A DNA stretch of 64,000 nt from Anaeramoeba flamelloides (taxonomy: Eukaryota; Metamonada; Anaeramoebidae). The stretch spans positions 1,054,001 to 1,118,000 of the forward strand of contig JANTQA010000026.1 of NCBI GenBank assembly GCA_027625915.1. Direction: 5' to 3'. Positions within the stretch are counted from its first letter, which is position 1, and every line of letters starts with the position of its first letter. Of this stretch, positions 12,020-20,824 are shown one piece after another. A model generated the notes under the pieces. That model saw nothing but the letters and a program-made list of their open reading frames with translations, searched no databases and had not been told where the DNA came from. Made by a program: the position numbers and the translations under genes.

Positions 12020-12794
12020 GAGTGGTGTAAATAACCCATGTTTTTTACTTCAACCCAATAAGAAAAATTTACCTAATTCAAAAAATATGGGTTAAATATA
12101 GAAATAAAAGAAACAAATCAAAGGAATTAATAGTCATGAAAAGATCATATAATCAAATAATAGCATATTTTAAATACATTTTAAAAAATAATTGTAAACA
12201 TATTAAAAGATTAAAATATAATTTTTTGACAAAAAAATAGTAAAATTTCATTTTTTGAATTTTTTTAAAAAAAAAACTCATTTAATCTCGAAATTTTGTA
12301 AACATACGAAATTTTTGAAACAAAAAGCATTTAATATTCTTGAAACGTTTCAATTAATCAAAAATTTACAGATGGGGATATCGATCATTTTTTATGGGAC
12401 TGCCCATTCTATAAAGAAAATCGAATAATTTGGATTAAAGATTTAATTCAAATTAACAAAAATAATAAGAATAATATCTTTGATACTATTCGAAATAAAG
12501 ACTCATTGTTTATTTTATCATTGGTTAATGATAAAGAGAATTATGATTCTTTATTAAGATTTCTAATCAAAAATTTAGAAATTAGGGCTGTAAGGGGTAA
12601 TTGGTTTCATCCCTTCAAAATATATATATAAAAAAAAAATTAATCAAAAATTTAACATCTAAAATTAATTTAAATCTGAAACAAGAATTTATCTCTTCCT
12701 TTCTAACTTCAAATACCCACGTTTGAAAAAATAAAAACTAGCTCAATTTTCGTAATGGGTTATAGGTTGTCAACAAGGGTTATTTACACCACTA
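12020..12794. mobile_element. TIR element, family II, with a LINE inserted
   Basis: The ends are inverted copies of AGTGGTGTAAATAACC (left, from 12021) and GGTTATTTACACCACT (right, to 12793), flanked by TA. The second copy at 37456-37936 has the cleaner ends CAGTGGTGTAAATAACC...CACTG between TA dinucleotides, as expected for a Tc1/mariner-type MITE. No transposase frame is present. A 269-bp LINE fragment sits inside (12369-12637). Confidence 0.8.
12369..12637 (+). mobile_element. 5'-truncated LINE without palindromes (copy L2)
   Basis: This encodes the LINE C terminus DIDHFLWDCPFYKENR, then IFDTIRNKDSLFILSLVND, and LRFLIKNLEIRAVRG, and ends in an A tail. It is flanked by a perfect 17-bp target-site duplication, AATTAATCAAAAATTTA (12352-12368 and 12638-12654), inside a family II TIR element. 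The copy goes straight from coding block to terminal GAGG/CCTC-like stem, with no palindromic array between. Confidence 0.9.
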
Positions 12795-13500
12795 TAGAAT
12801 ATTTTTTTTAAAATGTTACAAATTGCTTAACCATTCATTTCCTAAATTTATATATGGTATAAGCTACTGAAAATCATCCAAAATATTTTTCAATTTTCAA
12901 AAAGATAAAACTATACCTGGAAGGATTATTTTTAAGTGTGGTATTTTTTCAAAGCTACCCCTTTTAATAATGGAAGATTTTAAGATTGAAAATAATAGAA
13001 ATAAGATAGATTCTTTTAAAAATAATTAAAGAACTATTAGTAGTCTATTTTTAATTGATATTATTTATATAACTAGCAGTACATTCCATCTGTTAAAAGA
13101 ATGTTGAATCAAAAATCTAATTAACTTAAAATTTCAAATAATTATTTTTTTTCCGAATACTTGTAATTTGGTAAAACCATTTCTACAACCCTAATTTTCC
13201 AAATATATCTTTTAACTATTCTTAAATTAATAAAATACTTGTTGAGCGCCACTTATCCTTAGTATTAAAATACTCAAGATTTGTGGAAAATGTTTGAATA
13301 TTACTTCCAATCTAAAGTGAATGGTAATTAAAAACCAATCTAAAAAATTGATTTTTATATGTATCTATATTGGTATTCGAGAATTTGAAAAGTTTTTTTA
13401 GATAAATATAATGTATCAAACTATTTGTTTTCAGAGCATAAAGCTCATGCTTTTTTTTCTTACTATTCTAATATACAGTCTATTTAAGTACTCAATAGTA

Positions 13501-13697
13501 CAGTCAGTTACACTTTTAAGACACAAACTTTTTGCATAATTTAAGGCACAAAAAAAATCTCAAATTAAGGCACAAAATTCATATTCTAATAAAATAATTT
13601 GTGAAAATTAAAATTCAAAAAAATTGTACTTTAATTTGAGATTTTTTTGTGCCTTAAATTTTGTAGAAAGTTTGTGCCTTAAAAGTGAAACTGACTG
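13501..13697. mobile_element. palindromic MITE, family I
   Basis: A 197-bp near-palindrome that starts CAGTCAGTTACACTTTTAAG and ends with the complement, flanked by TA on both sides. Each arm is about 90 bp and carries two copies of the AAGGCACAAA-type box. It has no coding capacity. TA target duplication and CAGT termini point to Tc1/mariner mobilisation. Confidence 0.9.
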
Positions 13698-13851
13698 TAT
13701 ATATACAGTAAAATATATTTTGAAGATAAACTGTTTGATATTTTGAGACAGTTTGAAATTATAAAGAATTACGTTAAATTTTTGTATATGTTTTGTAAAT
13801 TTCCTGTTTTTTTTTTTTTATGAATAGAAGAAAAATATCTAAAATTCTTTA

Positions 13852-14520
13852 TAGTCAGTTCCACTTTAAATGTAAAACTTTAACGAAATATAAGTAACAC
13901 AAAAAATCCCAAATTAAAACACACATTTTAAATCAGGGTATTGTAGTTAAAATAAAGTGAAGGAAATAATTTAATCCTCGTTTCAAAATAAAAAGTGTGT
14001 TTTTTTTTTCTATAAGACCTAGACATTAACCAATCAAAGAAACCAACAATGTACCCTATTTAAATATGGTATTGGTTTATTAAAGTTCTATTATTTAAAA
14101 AGAAATTATAAAAATAAAGGATCAAATTTCAAAATTTATCTCAAAAAATAAAGTAAATTACTCAGAAATTTTTAAAACACAAAAAACAACAAAATTCAAA
14201 AAAATTGGAATATTAAGAAAAATTTTCAACAAATTGCATTCCTAATTTAAAATTTACTTCAAAAATCAAGGTGTTTACACTCATAATTGATTTGAATTTC
14301 TGTATACTATTTGGTAGTAGGTTGGATGTTGGCTTGGAACAAGAAGAAAAAAAGCACCGATTATATTTTGAAACACGGATTCTAGTCAACGACACCCATT
14401 ATTTTGTTCACTGTAAAATAATTGGTGTAAAAAAAAAAACCAAAAAATCTTTATTAAATTGAGATTTTTTTCTACCTTAAATTTAGTTGGATTTTATTAT
14501 CTTAAAAGTGGAACTGACTG
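13852..14520. mobile_element. palindromic MITE, family I, split by a family IV element
   Basis: The left arm (AGTCAGTTCCACTTTAAATG, from 13853) and right arm (AAAAGTGGAACTGACTG, ending 14520) match family I and are TA-flanked, but they are 670 bp apart because a family IV element (about 13932-14408) sits between them. Confidence 0.8.
13932..14408. mobile_element. TIR element, family IV
   Basis: About 480 bp matching 31988-32475 along its whole length and 36200-36590 in part. The termini are imperfect inverted repeats with the core TCAAAATAA(A/T)GT, best seen in the copy at 31988. No transposase is present. It interrupts a family I MITE, so it arrived later. Confidence 0.6.
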
Positions 14521-15039
14521 TAAATCTAACGATTGAGAAAATTTTAATAATTGATCCTTCAAATTTTAAGAATTTTTTTTTTTGATTGAGGGACTTTTAG
14601 TAACCAATATATTATTTACTCATTGTTTACTAACAGTTTCGTTAATCATTTAATGTGCTAGGCTTTTTTTTTAAAAAAATAAGCCCTGATTTAATTTCAT
14701 AGCACGCATTTTACTAAGTCTGTTCAATATTATTTCATCAACAATAAATATTTTTTTTGCATTTTCTTCACAAAAATCGAAAAATTTATCAACTTTTGTC
14801 TTTCCTAATTAATTTATTCTTTTAAATCATTTCTTGAATAGTAATATAGAGCTTTATTCCTATAGAACAGACAATACAAATAGTCCATAAAATTAAATTA
14901 AGAAATACTGGGTTATTTAAAAAACTTTTAAAATTACCCATTTCATAAACAAAGCAAAAAATATAAAAAAAGTTCAATATTTTTTGTTTCGAAAAAAAAG
15001 ATTAAATTTCATTGTCACTAGTGAATAATGATCAATTTT

Positions 15040-15965
15040 TGAATCTTTTAAACAATTTTTAAATTCTAGTTTAGGAATCTGGTATGTTCTGTAGAGTGCC
15101 AGCTTTTCTTGAGGTTTTCTGTTTTATTTGTTACAGTCAGTTTCACTTTTAAGACACAAACTTTCAACGAAATTTACGGCACAAAAAAATCGCAAATTAA
15201 GGCACAAAATTTGTAATTTTTTTTTTTTACAATTTATTTTACTAGAATCTGAATTTTGTGCCTTAATTTGAGATTTTTTTTTTGCCTTAAATTTTGTTGA
15301 AAGTTGTGTCTTAAAAGTGAAACTGACTGTAATTGTTCTAGGTTTTTTCGAGGTTTTCTATTTTTTGTGTGAAGTGTTCTAGGTTTTTTTGAGGTTTTCT
15401 ATTTATGTGGAAAATCAATAGATTTTCGTTAGGTTTTCTGGATTTTTCTATTTATTTGTTAAGTGTTCAAGTTTTTTTATACTTTTTGAAATAAACAGAA
15501 AATTTTGATAACTTTTGGGTTTATTTCAAAAAGTAAAATAAACCTAACGAAAATCTATTGATTTTCCACATAAATAGAAAACCTCAAAAAAACCTAGAAC
15601 ACTTCACAAATAAATAGAAAACTCAAGAAAAGTTTACGATCGTTTTTTTTTAATTTTTGAAACAAAAAGAAAATTAATTAAAATTTCTTTTTATTTCAAA
15701 AAGTAAAAAAAAAGTAATGGTGATTTTCCAGAATTTAAAAGAAAGGAACAAAATCTTTGATTTAACTCAATTATTTTAAATTCTGGAAAACCTAAAGTAA
15801 AGTGCCTAGGGTTTTTTAATTGAAGAAATAAAACTGAACTATATAAAAATTTAATACTTGTTTCAAAATAAAATACTGGTTTATCTCTCAAATTAAACAA
15901 AACCTAACTGCAAAAAAGTGGAATTCTAAACTCCTCCCGTAAATTACAATAAAAAAAAAAAAATT
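15040..15965 (+). mobile_element. LINE 3' end with palindromic array (copy L3), split by a MITE
   Basis: A degraded LINE C terminus at about 15040-15095 is followed by the AGAGTGCC boundary motif, palindromic modules (pairs centred near 15500, 15685 and 15760) and a terminal GTGGAATTC...CTCC stem, then an A tail at 15951-15963. A family I MITE at 15134-15329 sits within the first module. Removing it with one TA restores the module sequence TTATTTGTTA..TGTTCTAGG seen in other copies. Confidence 0.75.
15134..15329. mobile_element. palindromic MITE, family I
   Basis: A 196-bp palindrome starting CAGTCAGTTTCACTTTTAAG, flanked by TA, inserted in the palindromic array of LINE copy L3. Both arms are well preserved, which suggests a fairly recent insertion. 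Confidence 0.9.
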
Positions 15966-17979
15966 CAACATTTTTTAATTCGAAACCTTCTTGAAAACGA
16001 AAAGGTAAATCAATTAATAGAAGATTTAAATAAAATTTCAATAATAATCCATAATATTATTTTCATTCAAACTAATAAAAACAATTTAAATCGACTTTTA
16101 ATTTTGGAAATCATTACAGTGGTTTTGGAAATATCATAATAATTCAATTTTGAAAACAAATTTTTAATATTAGATCAATCAAAGAAAAACTCATATCATA
16201 AGACCGTATTAGAAAAAAATTTTATTGTGAGTCTCCTCCAATTTGTCTTTAATTGATTATTTTTTCTTTTTTTAATTGATCTTACTTTTTCGTTTTAAGG
16301 TTCAAAAAAGATCCTCAATGAACGACTACGTTTGTAATTATAAATTTTAAGTATTAGTGTATTTTAAAGAGGGTTTGGTGGTTTGCAATTCTCACAATTT
16401 TTTATTCAGGGAGATCTAACAAGGTAAAAATGTCAAATTTTTCCAAAAAAGTTCTGAATTTTTTTTGTTGCGTATCTCAAAATGACAAAGAAGGTTGGCA
16501 AAAATCGACTTTTTGAAAAAATGACCTTCTATGTCATTTTTTAAAACCCTTACACATTGTTGGCCATTTAAATAGTTTTTTTTTCTCGTTCTGAGATAAG
16601 CTGAGAAGGTTTTAAAAAATGGCATAGAGTGTCAATAAAGAGAAAACTGAAAAATTTTAGATGAAAAAGTCTGTTGTTTTACAAGAAAGACATTTTTTGA
16701 ATAGTATCCACGATAAAGTGTTTGGGATTGGATTAAATCCACTAAAATCCTCTTTTCCCAAAATTAAATTGTCATCTAAACTGAACTGATGCAATCAACA
16801 CAATATTGTTTTTTTTTTTCAAATCAAAAAAACTGACTTATTTTGGCAAATTAAATTTCCAAAATGATCCTAACATTAAAAATTCTTCAAAACCTTTCCC
16901 CCACAAAACCTGAACCCAATTTCTCTTGAGACAGCAAATTGTGTTTTGAGAGAAATTATCCTCAAAAAAAATTTAATCAAAAAAGCCCCTTAAAAATATA
17001 AAGTGTGTTTGGCATGGATCATGTTATTCCACAAACAATTCGAGGAGACACTCTCCTCTTAGCCGTGGTTGGGAGATTTAATTCAAGGATTACAAAAAGA
17101 ACCAAAAAAAAATAAGTCAAAATCACAGCACCCCTATTTGTTAATAATTAATACAGCCTTTCCTGCCAGTCCTACCGTGAATATTTAAAATACCCTGAAA
17201 TTTTATTTTGTACAACAACCCGTAAAAGGGTTATTAAAGCTCATCATAAATCATAAAATTTAAAATACAAGATTAAAAATAAGTTATGTCCTTCCACTAA
17301 AAAAAAATCCAAAAAATGAAAAGAAAAGTGGATACCCACTTTACAAAGTATTAGCGATATTACTTCACCAAAATGAGTATTTATGGACTGTACTACCCCT
17401 GGGTGGATTTTAGGTGTATCTCAAAAAGCAGTCTAATTCTTGACAAATTTCTAAAATTAGATCTAAAGAGTAGGAATGTGTTCTAAATGTTGAATCCAGG
17501 TTTGACAAACAACTTTTACATTTTATATTTTGAACAGTCGAGTCAAAATTTTATAACTCCAAAAAAAACCTTCTCAGTTATAAAATTGAAAAGAAGTGTT
17601 TAAATGGAGTTCTCTTTTGGTTCTGAGTCTTTAGAGAAGTGATGATTTTGTAAAAAAAAAGTTGTTGGAAAGTACGTTTAAATGATCAAAGTTTAATGTT
17701 TTCATTAATATTCAGTGTTTTAAATCCACTTGTAAAAAGTTGAAAAATACAGTGGCTCTAGGTTCAAATAATATAAAAGGTTGAAAAAAAATCTTTGTGT
17801 TTTCATTTTTTTTCTTTTGATTAAAATAACTCGCTTTTTAATTATTTCTTAAAAATGTAGAACAAAAAGTAAAAAGAAAAAGAACAATTATTTGTCCAAG
17901 GAACACCAAATAGAGAATATAAAAGAAATTGAATAATATTTCAAATTTGGGAAGAGGTCTACACTTTTAATTGAAACGT

Positions 17980-18225
17980 ATGTTCATTGGTTTTAATTCA
18001 GAAAATCAAAAAGAAAAAGAAAAAGAAAAAAAAACAGAATTTGTGGATCGAAACAAAACTTGCAGAGAAGGATTTGTTGAAACCCAAACTATTGGAAGAA
18101 ATATTCGAAAAAACAATTGTTGGTTAATTTTCATGTTGATGCTGTGTGCGTTATTCATTTTGAAAATATTGGATCTTCAAACAGAAAAACAAAAGAAATT
18201 TAAATGCTACTCAAATAACGTTTAA
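17980..18225 (+). CDS. possible small membrane protein, 81 residues
   Basis: The ATG at 17980 opens an 81-residue frame: a Lys/Glu-rich N-terminal half (QKEKEKEKK), a middle with RNKTCREGFVETQTIG, one clear hydrophobic segment (CWLIFMLMLCALFILKIL, about residues 46-63) and a short Lys-rich tail. This looks like a tail-anchored or single-pass protein. It is the only open frame of note in the 1.27-kb insertion and is absent from the paralogous empty site. No family is recognised, and the composition is only slightly better than background. Confidence 0.35.
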   Translation: MFIGFNSENQKEKEKEKKTEFVDRNKTCREGFVETQTIGRNIRKNNCWLIFMLMLCALFILKILDLQTEKQKKFKCYSNNV

Positions 18226-18417
18226 ACCTGATTTCATTTATTCTCATTAGTTAATTATTTTTTTTAAAAAGTAAACCAAAAAAGAAGAACTCGTAACTTC
18301 TCTAATATTTAAAAACAATAAAGTATTTAGATCTACAATTTTTCGTTTTCGTTTTTTTATCAAGTAAGCTGTCAGTACAAAACTTTTTGTATTTCCCTTG
18401 TTTTCGTGAAATATCTT

Positions 18418-18523
18418 ATATTTTTCACAGAATGAATCTTTCAAGACAGTTTGGATATCTACACTCGTGCTAAAGCCCTCTTGATATCCAAATATCCTTC
18501 AAGATTCATTCTGTGAAAAATAT
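18418..18523. repeat. 106-bp hairpin (inverted repeat) near the insertion's right end
   Basis: The left arm, TTTTTCACAGAATGAATCTT continuing to GGATATC at 18459, pairs with the right arm GATATCC...AAGATTCATTCTGTGAAAAA (18483-18520). The loop of about 23 nt is CG-richer than its surroundings. Arm pairing is about 40 bp with few mismatches. It could be a small-RNA precursor or a structural end of the inserted unit. Confidence 0.75.
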
Positions 18524-19166
18524 TAGCGATATTTCCCTTCAAACCGGGAAATAATGACAGTTATGCATTTTTTTGTTTTGTGGAATTGACAAATAAATTC
18601 ATTAAAATACTTACATTAACGTAGATCTTCAATTTCCAAAATTGTTAAAATCCCAGGCTTTTACAATTTTGGAAACAAAGATAGAAAAATACAATCAAGT
18701 TTCCATGGTTTTTGTGATTTCAATTCTTGAGAGAATTTAATTTTTTTCTTGGTTAAAACAAAAAAATATTCTTAAATGAAGTAAGAGAAGTTGAAATTTT
18801 TGTCTTGTGATCGAAATTCGATTTTCTATTTCCAAAAAATACAACATTATCATAGACAACCAATTTCTATGTCCTATAATATTTCCCAGTAGGGTTCGAA
18901 GGGTTGTATGGTTTGTGGAGACAATGTAACAATTCAAAGTAACCTAATCGATGTTCAAAAACCATTGACAATTTGATCATTTAGCTTTAAAGTTGTAAAA
19001 AGAGAATGTTTGATGATCTTGAAGTGTTTTTGTGTTAAAAATTGTGGTTATTTTTCAATTTCATTGTCACGTTCCTTAACTAGTTGTTCAAGTTCATGTA
19101 TCTTTAAATTTCTTCGTGAATTCATCAAAATAAATGACATAAAATGATTTTGTGATCATAATTGGA

Positions 19167-20824
19167 GTATATTTTAAAGATACTGAATTTACGATTGAAA
19201 TGGAAATGTACCAAATTCTTGTAATTCTAATTAACAAATCCGATATGTAGTTTATTAAAAATCATTGAAAATTTTTTATTATTTTGACTTCTTCTGTCGA
19301 CAGTTTAAAAATATTTTTGAAGAGAATTACTTCTTTTCTTTTTGAATGAATTCATTTTCAACATATTTTGTTTGAAAATGAAAAAGAAGAAAAAGTAAAA
19401 AAAAAAAAAGTTGGTAAAAATAAGCAAAAAAGCAAGACTGTTTTCAAGACACTTTAAACAAACACGAATTTTTTCAGGATTGTTACATTTCAAAAAAAAT
19501 AACGTAACTTTTGATTAAAAAAACTTGAAAAGAATATTTTGGATTATTTATTTCATTTTTTTTTATAATTAGAGTTTGAATTCAATCTTTCTTTTTTGTT
19601 TTTCAGTAAATATTATTACCGAAAAAAGATTGAAAGATTGAAATACATATAATAGGGATCTTTGTTTTTGGGTTCAACTTTGGTAAGTAATTGATCTTGT
19701 TTGGATTTTAATGGTTTAATAAAATAGTGAACACTTATTTTAAACTCTATTAAATGCTTTTCAATCGGATCATTCAAAGCAAATATCAGATTACAAATAA
19801 ATATTTGCAATTTTGACAAAGGGTAGACTTTATTCGAATATCTTTTTTATCTTTAAATTTACTGTAAATTTTCCACTGGATTTTTGTCTTCTTCTTTTTT
19901 GTTTCTATTTATAAATATCCAAAAAGAACAAAATTTTTGAAATCAATCATCATTCTAAACCAGGTATATATTTCTTCAATTTCAAATACAACTTCTCCTT
20001 TTTTAAATAAAAATCTATCAATATCTGATAAGATTTGGATCAATTTTTTCATTTCATTGAATTTATTTTTTTGTTTTGGTTTTCAAAATTTACTAATTCA
20101 CTTTAAAATTTTTATCTTTTATTTATGTTATTTGGACCTTGTAATAGTTATTTAGTATGGAGCCTTGAGTGTATTTTTTTGTATTTTTTTGGAAATTTTC
20201 TTTCTTTTTGCTATTCTTTTTTTGCGGAATTTACCAATTCCTCTTAAATGATTATATTTTGACTTTTTTTTTTTACTAAAATTTTTTGTTTTTTCCCTCT
20301 CTATATTTCTTTTTCTTTTAATTAAATGGAAATTGTAATTTATTTTTTATTGTCTCTTTTTATAATCTTTATTCTTTATTGTATATTTTTATTAAAATTT
20401 TAATTTTTTGAAATAAAATAGAAAAGTAAAACTCTTTTTTTAAAAAAAAATAAAAAATCTAAAAAAACAAATAAATAAAAAATTAGGATTTTTTTATTAT
20501 GATTTTTTATTTTCTTTTTGTTTTGGACAAAGAAATATAGTCCCTCCTTCATTTCTAATATTTTGATTCGAGAATCTTCTGTAATGTATCTGATGTGGGC
20601 TGAGTGGTTCATCTTCATTTGAGTAATTTTGAATCGTTTAATATTTTTTATCTTTGGAGATAAAAAATAGAGAGGAGAGAATGGTGTAAAAACGAACAAT
20701 TCTCGTCTGTGATGTCCTTAATTCTAGTAATGGAACTCCAGGTATTTGGACTACAAGTATCCTGATCAAAATTTAGACCTGGGGGGGTCGCGCGTGTATA
20801 CGTGGTATGTAAAAAAAATCATCC
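19167..20824. other. intergenic, no firm gene
   Basis: Mostly AT-rich DNA. The interval 20640-20810 is less AT-rich, with a G7 run next to CGCGCGTG at about 20781-20797. It carries a minus-strand open stretch (with PGLNFDQDTCSPNTWSSITR) just downstream of the TRIM-like stop. I cannot attach it to a gene; it may be part of that gene's 3' UTR or a decayed exon. Confidence 0.35.

Larger units (their letters stand above)
17289..18559. mobile_element. unclassified 1.27-kb insertion with 6-bp target duplication
   Basis: Compared with the other copy of repeat B (which runs straight through near 34002-34010), this copy carries 1271 extra bp flanked by GTTATG (17283-17288 and 18560-18565). Inside are a direct 13-bp repeat TATTAGCGATATT near both ends (17349-17361 and 18521-18533), a small open frame with one membrane segment and a 106-bp hairpin. 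Terminal inverted repeats are not evident. It could be a new type of mobile unit or a retro-inserted sequence that has lost its tail. Confidence 0.6.
16327..19166. repeat. 1.5-kb repeat B, copy 1, interrupted by a 1.27-kb insertion
   Basis: The segments 16327-17288 and 18560-19166 align in order with 32476-33230, 33794-34013 and on to 34592. Identity is high but uneven. There is no long open frame shared by both copies and there are no terminal repeats, so this looks like a duplicated non-coding segment or an unclassified repeat rather than a gene. It contains a 68-bp block (17220-17287) identical in both copies. Confidence 0.75.

Noticed and set aside
16416-16625. Open frames in repeat B (also at 32540-32761)
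   Set aside because: The frame is not kept open in both copies and the strand with the longer frame differs, so coding is unlikely.
18890-18925. GGTTCGAAG as a tRNA B box
   Set aside because: No A box at the right distance and no cloverleaf. The other repeat copy reads GGTTGGAACG.
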